Assembly (NCBI GenBank): GCA_025642065.1
Contig: JAODUP010000144.1
Span: 1-64,000, forward strand
Direction of reading: 5' to 3'
DNA: 64,000 nt
Origin: Paralvinella palmiformis
Taxonomy: Eukaryota > Annelida > Polychaeta > Terebellida > Alvinellidae
Positions 34,578 through 45,404 of this stretch are shown here, one piece after another. A model generated the notes under the pieces. It was not told the origin of the DNA, did not search any database, and was given only the letters and a program-made list of their open reading frames with translations. The position numbers and the translations under genes were made by a program. Each line of letters begins with the position of its first letter. The stretch's first letter is position 1.

Positions 34578-35785
34578 CATGCCTTCAACGTGTTGTTCGG
34601 TACCCGAATGTTCAAATAGAGGAGGCCATCAATTCCCATCTGACCGGGACATGTGTAAATTGTGGGTTATTGCAATCCGCCGAGTGGCTGACAAAACGGA
34701 AAAATTGTGGCGGCCAAGTCAAAGCAGATGACTACAAAACGACAAATGTCAGAGGTATGATACGTTAATTTATATATTAATTTATATATTTGATCATATG
34801 AATACGTGAATTATTTACGGCCTATGCTATGGTATAGCCATTCGTTTTGGTAGCCGTAGGCCGAACCAGATACAGTCTGTGTGAGTAGGAGGCCGGTCAT
34901 TTGTGTGTGGTTAGGCAGTCGTGACTGTGATTACAATGAAACTGTTTCTTATATAAATGACACAATCAATAATACATTCATTTTTGGTTTGCTTTAAATC
35001 TTATCAGTCATTACAACAGCGTTTGTGCTTATTTCGGGTTAAATAAGAAATTCAGTTATAACTGGTTTGATATTTTTATTGTATATTCATATGAAATCTA
35101 ATTTCTTTCAGGGTTCCCTACAGCAGGGAAGAAAATGAGGTTGAAAGATGGGGCAGTCCCTTCCAAATTCTGCTGGACGGAAAAGGAAAAATCAGCCAAT
35201 GTGGATCGTCAGTTACGTGCCGAAAGACGACAACTGCAGCATGATATAATAGTCGATCAAGATGTTGATATGGTGGACGAATCAGTTATAGTAATTGATT
35301 CTTCCATTGAGATGTTACATGTAGAGGAAGTAGAAACTGTGGCCGATAAAACAACAACACAGGACGTTCAGACTAATGCAGGACCTATTCTGTTAGAATC
35401 TTCCTCACAGACTGGTTCGGATCCTCTCCACAGTAATCGGATGATTGCAGCAGCGTACAAAAATAATCCGAGAGGCATACAATTTTATACAGGCATTGAC
35501 AACTATGTAATTTTTAGAGACGTATTTGCCTCACTCGGTCCGGCTACAACCAGGTTGAACTACATGTATGGTGTTCCAAATTTAGACCCAGAGGATCACT
35601 TTTTTCTAACTCTGATGAAACTAAGAACATATAAAACAAACTTTGAACTGAGTATGCATTTCTTGATACCAGAATGTGATGTATACAACATATTTGTTAC
35701 ATGGATTCGTTTCATGTCTCTGCAGTGGAGAGAACTGAATATCTGGTCAGAAAAGGAAATTGTTAACTTTTTTGCATCCAATGTA
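34578..35785 (+). pseudogene. THAP-HTH transposase, N-terminal half, broken
   Basis: Exon 1 starts MPSTCCSVPECSNRGG with QFPSD and LWVIAIRR, a THAP zinc finger. A small deletion near 34725 removes the later Cys-x-x-HF part and shifts the frame. An AGAG|GTATGA donor at about 34752 and a TTTCTTTCAG acceptor at 35111 join to FPTAGKKMRLKDGAVPSKF, the usual THAP end. An acidic linker follows, then about 35530-35770 an HTH_Tnp_4-like domain (EDHFFLTLMKLRTYKTNFEL; CDVYNIFVTWIRFMSL). The frame ends at 35797 just past EIVNFFAS. The DDE catalytic domain is absent. Inactive. Confidence 0.7.
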
Positions 35786-36587
35786 GGGAATATCTAATGA
35801 AACAACTATGCCGGACTCATTCACAGATACACTCTGGTCCTTGGAATATGCATCACGGGCCACCGCTTCATATTTTCTGCCATGTATTATGGCAGATGAC
35901 TTTATATTCTTATATTGAGTCAGTAACTCTGCCAGTTTGGGGAAATATTTTCTATCTGTTGCAGTGCAAATTCTCCCAAACATTGATGCATGCAAACGCA
36001 ACAAACGTTCTTCCCTCCTGAACTTGTTGGTTCCTTGTCCGCGAGTCTTGACCTCAATCGATTCCTGTTCATCATATGTGATGGCTGTGACGTGGATGCT
36101 CTGCAAAAATACGTCTTCAGGAGATTTGTCCTGATAGTCGTGGTCATTGGCTATGGCATAAACATTTGCAGGAGCATACATTTGGTGGATTGGTAGCTGT
36201 GGAATGCAGCCAAATTGACCTGACTTGATCATCATAGCCAGAGATATTGCGGCAGTCCAAAGGCTGTGGATCAAAGGTTTTCAGGGCCACCATGGGATTT
36301 TTTGAGCTTCTCAGCACAAGATGTTCCATTTTTACAGGTGACCCAGTATAGTTTTTTGCTTGGTGAAATGTTTGTAGTACCACCTACCGAGCGACCAGAA
36401 GAATCCGCTCAGAAAGTCTCCCATTAGTGGGTAGTCTGTCAATGACGTGCATACCAAACATACACATGTAACCTTCTCCCTATATTCTTATTGTTGTTTC
36501 TGTTAAAACATACCAGGTTACATCCTTGTACAGATTTAACATCTTTGGTGAAACTCCAAACTGTATCTACCATGTACTCGCCATTTA

Positions 36588-36628
<41 letters not shown>

Positions 36629-37347
36629 GCCATTCTAGATTCAGTTTTAAATAAACATATTGATTGATTTCAGAGTTTCCTCTCCTTCATTGGATGTCCT
36701 AGCAGCAATGTCCTCGTAGAAACTGAGTCTCTTAAAACAATGATATTCTTGTAGATATACCACCCGATTTATTATGTTCAGAAAATAAATGATAGAGGCA
36801 TACGTGCATACGAAGCCGTGACTCAATCATACACAAGGTGTAAATCATAATGATTAATATTGATTAATATGTGCTTTTCCCTGAACAATATTCCTGTATA
36901 TTTATTTTTATTCAAAATCCAGCATGTAATCTTCAGCATATCTAGTATTCTTAACCGACATTTATGATAACCTCCAAACAAGTAAATTATATTCGGACAC
37001 AGATTCCAGGCAGAATTTTGTTTGTTTATCAATAGGTACCATGCATGTAGGGCTACCTATTCTTATTGAAACATGCTATTAATTAAATTACCAAATAGAG
37101 TCTAAGTCTAATACTCAACTCGATATCTCGCACTGAGATCAAGCCGATTTCAGCCTATACATCCCGACCATGTTAAAATATATGGGTCACAAAACCGCGA
37201 GCATTATTTACAACCCGGAGGAATGTGCTCTTCTCAGCTATCTATAAGTTCCCGTTTTCGACCAGAAACTGTGCCACAACATCTTCTTAGCTCGGTTTTT
37301 AGTTGTACTAAACACACATATTCGAATTTGCATTTATTTGACGCCAT
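35755..37347 (-). pseudogene. SAP-YqaJ nuclease gene, broken
   Basis: The ATG at 37347 opens a SAP-like motif (LVQLKTELRRCCGTVSGRKR ELIDS), which ends in a TGA. After AT-rich sequence the minus frames resume at about 36380-36150 (LVLRSSKNPMVALKTFDPQP) and then, in another frame, at 36274-35747: LHASMFGRICTATDRKYF, KNIKSSAIIHGRKYEAVARD and VSLDIPYIG. The last piece is the front half of a YqaJ-type (lambda-exonuclease-like) domain. The catalytic SPDG-type segment that should follow PYIG is missing, replaced by transposase sequence read backwards. Inactive. Confidence 0.65.
36593..36626. repeat. (AT)n microsatellite inside the transposon
   Basis: About 34 bp of AT within the YqaJ gene remnant. 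Confidence 0.95.
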
Positions 37348-37435
37348 AATCAAAACAAGTACAGACGAATCGAGAGAATGAAAAGCCGATAATGGTGTTC
37401 TGGAACAGATCTGTAACTATGGGCGCCGCACAAGT

Positions 37436-37462
37436 AGGACTGGGTCGCTCGCAGCGCCACCT
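37436..37462 (-). repeat. Candidate right terminal repeat of the THAP/YqaJ transposon
   Basis: Inverted match (24 of 27) to 31781-31807, lying just beyond the start of the YqaJ gene, where a terminus is expected. Confidence 0.55.
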
Positions 37463-37522
37463 CGCGGATTAGTTCCGGAGCACCTCATTCGATGCTAATA
37501 GCTCAGTACGCAAGTAGTTTAT

Positions 37523-37748
37523 AGGTCATGTTAATATCTAATTTCGAGGTCATGATAATGTGGGTCAGGTAGCTGCAAGGGTTCATTCGGTCAATTAAGA
37601 AATGGTCAATGTCAGTTGAAGGTCACATCGTGGCGTAGTTACTTACGGATTCACCTAAAAACAGTCTGGGTCGACATTGTTAAGGTGGCGAAGTGGCCAG
37701 TGTGAGGTCAATTTCGGGTCAAGTGGTTACATGGAGGTCATGAGGTCA
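37523..37748 (+). promoter_or_regulatory. Cluster of AGGTCA half-sites including a DR2
   Basis: Six exact AGGTCA on the plus strand (37523, 37547, 37620, 37705, 37735, 37743), plus GGGTCA at 37562 and 37716. The last two exact sites form AGGTCATGAGGTCA, a direct repeat spaced by two. Nuclear receptors bind such sites. No neighbouring gene is seen. Confidence 0.4.
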
Positions 37749-38187
37749 AAGTGGGTTTACTGTGGTGATGGTATTTACCACGAGATTTATGTTGATAATT
37801 CAATGATCGAATGATTGATTCAATTGAATGAATGATGCTGTTTATATTTCCTCTGAGTAAATAGTTGAATGATTTATTTGTAACCAGTTTCATGGTGGCA
37901 TTCTGCGACTTTCTTAGCTCACCTGGATGTATTTAGCGGCAAAGGCATGACTGGCAGCAATTGTCTTTGATTTATGTGAGGTGAATTGGCTAAGAGTCTA
38001 ACATGGCCTCTCTACAAACTGCATCACATAGATACATCCCAAATGAAGCTGTGCATATTGATTATTAATTCAATTAAGATTATCACTCATTTATCACTTT
38101 TATTCATATTTTCCATATGATCCTGAATGGCGTTATTCCGGATCAGGTTAGATGAATAGGTCATGATGATGATGATGATGATGAAAA

Positions 38188-38195
<8 letters not shown>

Positions 38196-38239
<44 letters not shown>
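38196..38239. repeat. (AT)n microsatellite
   Basis: About 44 bp with one TT break; (GAT)n precedes it at about 38166. Confidence 0.95.
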
Positions 38240-38319
38240 AAGAAAACTTAGATAATATAGTAATGATGTATGATTATATATGAATATTTTGTATGGGGAT
38301 AGACATCAACAACAACAAC

Positions 38320-38368
38320 AACTGAAATACTACTACTACTACTACTACTCTTACTACTACTACTACAA
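38320..38368. repeat. (ACT)n triplet repeat
   Basis: TACTACTAC run broken once by CTC. Confidence 0.9.
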
Positions 38369-38729
38369 AGTTGATTAAAATAAAATTTAACAATTGTGGA
38401 AACAAAGTCTTCAAAAGTTGAATTTTTATATTTGATCTTACGGAATAAAATTGATAAAATTTTATTTTAAATATATATATAAATAAAAACTTTATCAACT
38501 TTTAGTTGGAACTATTTTGGTGACCTGACGAATGAATCGTACCGGAAAATTAATTGGTTTCGGTATACCTGGCATTATGGTGGTTTATGTACTGGTGTTG
38601 GGGTTCACCAGGATCCACAGATCATGTTCCATGAAGGTCATGCTGTGTGACGAGTGCATATAGTACATTAACGGTCCAGATTTTTAATTTGTTTATTATT
38701 TTACTCGGGCACCATTACTCTGGATCCTG

Positions 38730-39035
38730 GCACCTTTGGCAGCGTGTAAGTACTTGTACAAATGGGTGGGTGTCTGACTTTTGGCAGCGTGTAAGTACTT
38801 GTACCAATGGGTGGGTGTCTAACCTTTAGCAGCGTGTAAGTACTTGTACAAATGGGTGGGTGTCTGACTTTAGGCAGTGTAGTAATTGTACAAATGGGTG
38901 GCAGTCTGACTTTTGACAGCGTGTAAGTACTTGTACAAATGGGTGGGTGTCTGACTTTTGGCAGCGTGTAAGTACTTGTACAAATGGGTGGGTGTCTGAC
39001 TTTTGGCAGTGTAGCAATTGTACAAATGGGTGGGA
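38730..39035. repeat. 44-bp tandem repeat, seven units
   Basis: Units contain GGCAGCGTGTAAGTACTTG and ACAAATGGGTGGGTGTCTG. Units 4 and 7 are a shorter variant (GGCAGTGTAGYAATTG). The alternation of long and short units repeats as a block, so a three- or four-unit block was duplicated. The frame happens to be open in parts, but this is not coding. Confidence 0.92.
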
Positions 39036-39060
39036 GTTTGTAAAATTTAGATTTTCTGAT

Positions 39061-39400
39061 TGTAGTAGTAGTAGTTTTTGTAGTTGTTGTTACTTTGCTA
39101 ATACTGTGCTGCTACTATTACTACTACTACTACTACTACTAGTAGTAGTACTACTACTTGTAGTTGTTGTTATTGTAGTAATAGTATTAGTAGTAGATGT
39201 TGTTGTTGTTGTATTAGTAGTAGCGGTAGTGGTAGTAGTAGTAGAAGTAATAGTAATATATGTTGATGTATTAGTAAAAGTAGTAGTGGTAGTAGTAGTA
39301 TTGGTTGTAGTTATTGTATTATTATTATTATTATTATTATTATTAGTAGCTGTTGTTGTTGTTGTTGTTGTTATTGTTGTTGTTGTATACTAGTAATTAT
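39061..39400. repeat. (TAG/TTG/TAC)n triplet tract
   Basis: About 340 bp of shuffled trinucleotides with GTAGTAG, TACTACTAC and TTGTTGTTG runs and a (TAT)n block at about 39320. Confidence 0.95.
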
Positions 39401-39595
39401 TGCAGTTGCATCAGCAGTAGTAGTAATAACACCAGAGAAGTAATAACACTAAATGTAACAGTAGTAGCTAGTTTTATATTATACTAACCTATAATAAAGT
39501 TAGTGTTATGGATAGAGAAAGACTTCAGGTTAATATAACTTCGTTTTGTAGGAGAATAACATTATTATAAGTAAACTTTAAGTAACAGCTCCCCC

Positions 39596-39675
39596 CCTCT
39601 CTCTCTCTTTCCTTTCTCTCTCTCTCTCTCTGTCTCTTTCTGGGTTTTTTTTAATAATAATAATAATAATAATGA
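39596..39675. repeat. (CT)n and (AAT)n simple repeats
   Basis: CT run to about 39632, then TAATAATAA at 39650-39672. Confidence 0.9.
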
Positions 39676-39870
39676 ATTTGTGGCCATGAAACTTCATGAC
39701 TGAGTAGACTGGTTACACCTGCTGGTCACCACACTGCTGGTCACATTTAGCACATTTGGCTGAGGGGCGAATACCTAAAGAAACAAAACCCACAAATACA
39801 GCTAGGAGCCGGATTCGAACACACAACCTGGATGTTTGCAGCGCAGTGCTCTAACCACTGCGCTATCGAA
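39672..39870 (-). mobile_element. SINE family 4 copy
   Basis: Reverse strand: GATAGCGCAGTGGTTAGAGC (box A region), box B GTTCGAATCCGG, body with CCTAGCTGTATTTGTGGG. The best-preserved head of its family here. Confidence 0.78.
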
Positions 39871-39964
39871 GTACGAACACGTGACCTTGTTTCCAATTTC
39901 CGCCCACTCTAGCGACTACACTATAGTACTGTCCCTCGGTTCTGAGGTAAGAACGTGATGCTGA

Positions 39965-40136
39965 AATCAGGGTTGGACCACATATCACTACCACCCGAGT
40001 TCGAATCTCGGCGTGGACGTATCTGAAAGGTGATTCATTTTCACTTTGCTTCATTACATTTGGAGGTCGCTCGGCCCATTTAGCCTGCCATATGCATAAA
40101 AGTGGCCGTAAAACATCAATCATCATCATCATCGTG
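39965..40136 (+). mobile_element. SINE family 1 copy, 5' part short
   Basis: GGTTGGACCACATATCACTA, box B GTTCGAATCTCGGCGTGG, the core, and a CATCATCATCATC tail. Confidence 0.87.
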
Positions 40137-40149
40137 TGAATTATGTTAA

Positions 40150-41110
40150 TTCTGTGTGCCAGGGCCTTATTCCACGTTGTTAAAACACACATAACAAGTG
40201 CCAGAGATAGAGGTTCGTGTCTTGTTTATTTTTTATTTTTTGGGGAGGGGCTCATTCTGCTCGTAATATTTATTATCATAACGGGTTAGGGACAAAAAGG
40301 TCATAGTACTTATTGGATTTGTATGCTTTTCGGGTATGTTTCCAGGTCCGTGCATTCTAAGAAAAGTTGATCTAGAGTTGTATATTCCATGCACTATTTG
40401 CGTCTTGGGGGGTGCCATTTAGGTGTTTGGTCTGGGAATCTACCATATGCTCTTAAAGCATTACAAGTACTCCTGATTCAGGAATAGAAACACCGTATCG
40501 CATCTCGAGCGGTGGTGGCATTGAAACAGTTCACATGTTTGGTTTGTTTTGTATAACAACTTTACATGTATATGAAATTCACCTTATTTGTATGTGGGAA
40601 TAGAATTATCTTTCCTATGTTTAGTTATGTCCGGTTTATACTATGACATTCAAGGCTACCTCTGGTATGATTCTCATTAATAACACTAAAGTTCCTTGTC
40701 ATAGTGATCTGGTTTGAATATGTTAATAACTATATTTTTAACAGTGCTGAGGCTACGACACTAGAACGGCCCGTTTCGTCTTAATTTTCAAACCTGTTGA
40801 CAGCTGGGGGTTGCATCAAACGATCTTTGGAGACAATGACAATAGAGGCATATAGTTTGTCAAGAGTTTCTGTATAGAGAGGTAGAGCAATTAAGAGATT
40901 TGTGAGAGATTACAAAGGTTTTATTATTCACTGCCCCAATGAATCGTCCATAGTCTGTATTCACGATTCGTGATTCTCTGAGCCAGTGCCTCATCCCACA
41001 CTACTAAAACACGTATACACACACAAGCGCGTACCCACGCGCGCACTTACGCATACACGCACACATACACACGCATGCACACTCGCACGCATGCATACAC
41101 ACACGCACCC

Positions 41111-41160
<50 letters not shown>

Positions 41161-41190
41161 GCAGAGACACACACACACAAACACACACCT
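40150..41190 (+). mobile_element. Dispersed repeat R, copy A
   Basis: Homologous along 40370-40980 to 60985-62000 (GTTGATCTAGAGTTGTAT, CTCTTAAAGCATTA, CAGGAATAGAAACAC, TTATCTTTCCTA). Both ends carry the same segment in direct orientation (40150-40190 and 40974-41012: TCTGTGTGCCAG...CTAAAACAC), the second followed by AC/AT microsatellite. No coding signal. Class unknown; it resembles neither the SINEs nor the inverted-repeat elements here. Confidence 0.7.
41019..41190. repeat. (AC)n/(AT)n compound microsatellite
   Basis: AC-rich to 41110, pure AT 41113-41150, AC-rich again to about 41188. Confidence 0.95.
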
Positions 41191-41580
41191 AACATCACGT
41201 GTGGTCCCTTTCCCAGATGTAAGATCCCGATAATCAAGTCCGACGCTCCACGATAAACACCACAATTCCGCCGTATCCGTATCCGGAACGCCGCTACCAT
41301 GGTCACCGGATACTATTCGGAATGCCATCATACCGAGCCACACCTGATCCAGGTCAAATAAACGCCGTGCACAAGATATCAAACAAATCAAACTATCTCG
41401 TTCAAGCGCCGCCATCTGTTCTCTTCAACATCTTAAAAAACAATTATAAATTATGAATATTTATAAACCACAATCCTACTAATTAACCTAAATGTGCTAA
41501 TTAACATTAATATGCTAATTAACATTAACATGTTAACAACATTAATATGTGAATTAACAGTAATATTTTAATTAACCTGG
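41190..41580. other. No gene supported
   Basis: A TTAACATTAATATGCTAATT-like short repeat occupies about 41470-41575. Confidence 0.5.
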
Positions 41581-41585
41581 TTTGG

Positions 41586-41770
41586 TGTCAGACCGTGGTC
41601 TAACTGGTAGCGTGTTGGATCACGGATCACTACCATTTGAATTCGAATCTCGGCGTGGGTATATCTGAAGGGTGTTTCAACTTTGACTTCGCTCCATTAC
41701 CGTCGGAGGTCGCTCGGTCCACTTAGCATACCATGTGTACAAAAGTGGCCGTAAAACATCAATCATCTTT
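41586..41770 (+). mobile_element. SINE family 1, near full length
   Basis: CCGTGGTCTAACTGGTAGCG head, TTCGAATCTCGGCGTGGG, GGGTGTTTCAACTTTGAC, CTCGGTCCACTTAGC, and an AAAACATCAATCATC tail. Confidence 0.9.
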
Positions 41771-41825
41771 ATCGTCGAATAATATTTAGATTTATTATAA
41801 ATTATTTATTTATTTTATCTCCTAA

Positions 41826-41965
41826 TGACCTGTGGTGCAGTGGTTAGAGCAGTGCGGAACAAACGTTCAGGCTATTAGCTCGAATTCGGCTCTTACCCGT
41901 TTTTTGCGGAATTTGCTTCTAGCTTCTAACGGTTATAATGAGTAGCGAACTCGGAATCTCCGAAT
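41826..41965 (+). mobile_element. SINE family 4-like copy
   Basis: TGTGGTGCAGTGGTTAGAGC box A region, degenerate box B GCTCGAATTCGGC, then a short body ending about AACTCGGAATC. Confidence 0.6.
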
Positions 41966-42189
41966 AAATGCCTGCTAACAGTACGAGCTATACTATCATG
42001 CGTTGGCAGATGGAAAATGGCTGTAAAATTCGTATTGCGGTAGTTATTTGTTTCTCTCGCACATTTAGGGAAAACTGTCTTGAAAGACTACCTTCGGGAC
42101 ATCTTCTCTATTTTCAGAGGTGGTCTATTAAGACGGATGGTTTATTATGGCAGGTGGTCGTCGTGTCGTATTTTTATCGCAAATAAAAG

Positions 42190-42340
42190 AGAGGCACTTC
42201 CGTAGTTCAGTTGTTAAAGCGCTGAACTGCATTCATCCAGGCCGAAGGATCAAATCCCAGGACTGTGCGTGTCTGCGGGATGTTTTGTTCGACAACGAAA
42301 GTAGCTATTCAGCCGCAAGCTCCCGCTACCGGGGCCGAAA
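42190..42340 (+). mobile_element. tRNA-derived SINE head, family unassigned
   Basis: CCGTAGTTCAGTTGTTAAAG and box B-like GGATCAAATCCC, with TGTCTGCGGGATGTTTTG behind. Body unlike the other families. Confidence 0.5.
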
Positions 42341-42479
42341 CAACCAACCAATCAATCAACCTAATGGAAGTAACGGGATCCGAAATCGAAGACCCATCAA
42401 AAGTGTCTGGTAACAGTACCTAAAGATTATGCTACTATAAGTCGGTTGATCGAAGCTCACTTGAAAAGTTACGGAAGCT

Positions 42480-42570
42480 CTACCCGAGGTCTGTCTGATG
42501 GGTGTTTCATCTTTCACTTTACTTCATTGTTACCCGGAAGTCGTTCACCTTCGTAGCCTACCGTGAACTC
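42480..42570 (+). mobile_element. SINE family 1, ancient fragment
   Basis: Core pieces only: GATGGGTGTTTCATCTTTCA, CTTCATTGTTACCCGGAAGTC, GTAGCCTACCGTG. Confidence 0.45.
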
Positions 42571-42675
42571 AAAACACAGATCACGAGCACGCACACACAC
42601 CTGGCCTGTCTATCTGATTGTTGTCCTGTCTTTCTGTCCATCTGTCTGTTTGTCACTCTTTACATCTCCATCTGA

Positions 42676-42978
<303 letters not shown>

Positions 42979-42999
42979 CTATTAACATATTTCCCTCTT

Positions 43000-44375
43000 A
43001 ACATATCTATCCGATGACGTCTAATTCCCGAAATTCTCAATTTTTTTCTATCATAAAATGTCCCGAGTCCCTACAATCCAAAAGCGCTCTCTACTCATAC
43101 TTGTATTTCGATGACCTTGATGGTCGTTTATTCCAATCCGTTATCTATCAACGGTATAGAGAAAGAGTTTATAAACTTCCACTCGGCTTGATAAGCAACA
43201 CGGATCAATACATCCGTGTATCCGGAACTCGCCCCAAGCCAGCCAATCATCGGTTCAGATCTGTGTTCTTAGACTCCTGGGCGGCTAGTATCCGGAACTC
43301 GGGTTATAAATCATTCCCGAAGAAGTCCCCCCACGTGGCATTCGTTTCCAGATCTAAGTAGCCGACATCAACAATCCCTTACTTTGTCTATCGTTACTTG
43401 AATAACAGACGGCGCTTTAAGTTGATCGGGATAGCCCAGCGGGGGGTCGTCTGAATAACGACTTCGGAACAAACGGTGTTATTCAACGTCTGTTATCCGG
43501 AAAAATAAAGCGGGATTTAGAAATTCAGTGGTTCAAATCTGGAATATCATCGCTGGAAGAAATTGTTAATCAATCGTTCTGGATTATGACAGGTGACAAC
43601 ATCTGCGGGATTTTGCAGATATTGACCTCCCCCCGAATCTAGGTAAGAGAAGTGTGATTGAGTGTGTGAGTAAGTGAGTACCTGAGTGAGCGAGTGTGTG
43701 AGTGGCATAGCGAATGAGTGAGCGTGGGGCTATATGGCCGTATGTGTTAGTTAGTTGATTGTCGCACAGACAGACAGAGATATAGACAGACAAATGGACA
43801 CAGTGATAAACGGGAAGACAGAAAAACAATTAGACAGAAAGACAGACAGGTGATCAGACAGACAGACAGACATAAAGACGGACAGACCTACAGACGGACA
43901 AATGGACACAGTGATCGAGTGGAAGACAGATAAACAATTAGACAGAAGGACAGACAGACAGACAGACAGACAGTTGTAAACTGTGATACGAAACTTCTTT
44001 TAAAAATCAATCTTGGAATAAATCATCAACAAACAATTTACATTTCTGCTAATTCAGGATCCGTATATTTGAGAGTTGACTGTTTTTTTTAAAATTTATT
44101 TAATAATCTATAAGCAGATCAGCCGTGATCAGTAACATTTTGTTTAGGGTAATGCCAAGTGCTGTACTCGTTTATACACGTTGTCTTGATGATGTGTACC
44201 AGTACGATGTCGAACACTCGTCAATGATCCAGGAAGTATAGCGTCTCAAGTGAACGAACTACATCTCGCAAAATTATTTTGTTTACTGTTTACTTGATTA
44301 GAAAAAATTGGTCTGTTGTTGTTGTTAGGTAATTAAAATAATAATAATTACAACAACAACTACAACACCACTACC

Positions 44376-44424
<49 letters not shown>

Positions 44425-44960
44425 TTAATAATAATATAGGATTTGACTTTTATGGATACGTTACTAGCGATTCTAAAATATAAAATAGTTTATTAAAAAC
44501 CTATTCGCAAAAGTCGCCTAAATTATAATATTTTGTATTATGGCGTAAAATATTAATATTAATATTAAAACCAAATATGACGTACTGGAATAAATTAAAA
44601 CACATTAAACACTTTATGAGATAATATATCACGCCACAATATGAAATACTAATGAAAATATGAAAAACGCAATGGGTTGTGGTATGTTATGTTGATATAT
44701 GATATCATTTGTCGAAATGTGTTTAACGTTTTTTAATTTGTTCCGGTATATCATAATTCGCATTGAATTAATTTTTGTTGTCAAATTATGGATATTCCGT
44801 AACTCAGACAATACGTTCATTTTACTAATGTGAACGTTATAATAGTATTTTGTTTTATAAATTGTTCTGTTGTGTGTGAAATATATTTGGTCTAAACCAG
44901 GCGTCATACAGATTGGGGATTATTTGGTTTCCGGTATATTGCGTTTGTTGTACCCATCAT
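43000..44960. other. No gene supported; simple repeats
   Basis: GACA-rich sequence at about 43760-43975 with a duplicated TGGACACAGTGAT segment, and (AAT)n at about 44380-44424. An open frame at 43014-43361 is unrecognised. GTATCCGGAACTCG occurs at 43218 and 43289. Confidence 0.5.
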
Positions 44961-44966
44961 GAGTCA

Positions 44967-45121
44967 GACAATTAACATATCAGAGGTCTGAAGTCTCGAC
45001 AATTAACATATCAGAGGTCTGAAGTCTCGACAATTAACATATCAGAGGTCTGAAGTCTCGACAATTAACATATCAGAGGTCTGAAGTCTCGACAATTAAC
45101 ATATCAGAGGTCTGAAGTCTC
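44967..45121. repeat. 31-bp tandem repeat, five identical units
   Basis: Five copies of 31 bp starting GACAATTAACATATCAGAGG with no mismatch between units. Such identity means recent amplification or homogenisation. Confidence 0.98.
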
Positions 45122-45404
45122 GCCAAACGCGCCCCGAAACCTTAGTTAACCTGGTACCCGCCAGATGTCCTACCAGTTACGAATATCGTTTATCGGCATG
45201 CGTAATGTCGTAGTCCAGACGAAATAGATTTTGTCCTGTTCGGGAAACGAGATGTTTGGTTTTAGACGAAACGAGCGAATTTCTCCAGGCATGTCCGAAT
45301 ATATCCTGAAAGGGCACACTTGTAATACCACCTATCCTTCTGACCACTTTGTTTAAGCGTCCTCTGAATGATGTGCTTATTCAATCGCCGGTTTGCTGTC
45401 GAAC

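Larger units (their letters stand above)
34400..37462. mobile_element. Internally deleted two-gene DNA transposon (ISL2EU-like: THAP transposase + SAP-YqaJ)
   Basis: Two convergent broken genes: a plus-strand THAP/HTH transposase (34578-35785) and a minus-strand SAP-YqaJ nuclease (37347-35755), joined nose to nose where the catalytic half of the transposase and the C-terminal part of the nuclease should be. From memory, pairing a PIF/Harbinger-like DDE transposase with a YqaJ nuclease is the mark of ISL2EU elements. The right end is probably the 37436-37462 repeat. The left end is either near 34425 (AGATGGCG) or at 31781. Confidence 0.6.

Noticed and set aside
38730..39035. CRISPR-like array of 44-bp period
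   Set aside because: The whole unit is repeated, not repeat plus unique spacer.
38947..39393. 148-codon Val/Leu-rich frame that looks like a membrane protein
   Set aside because: It is a read-through of the 44-bp repeat and the TAG/TTG triplet tract; the hydrophobicity is a by-product of GTN/TTN codons.
40150..41012. LTR retrotransposon
   Set aside because: The direct terminal segments are only about 40 bp, without TG...CA ends, primer-binding site or polyprotein coding between them.
43014..43361. 115-codon open frame
   Set aside because: No recognisable domain, no splice logic, and it directly abuts the CT tract. Left unassigned.
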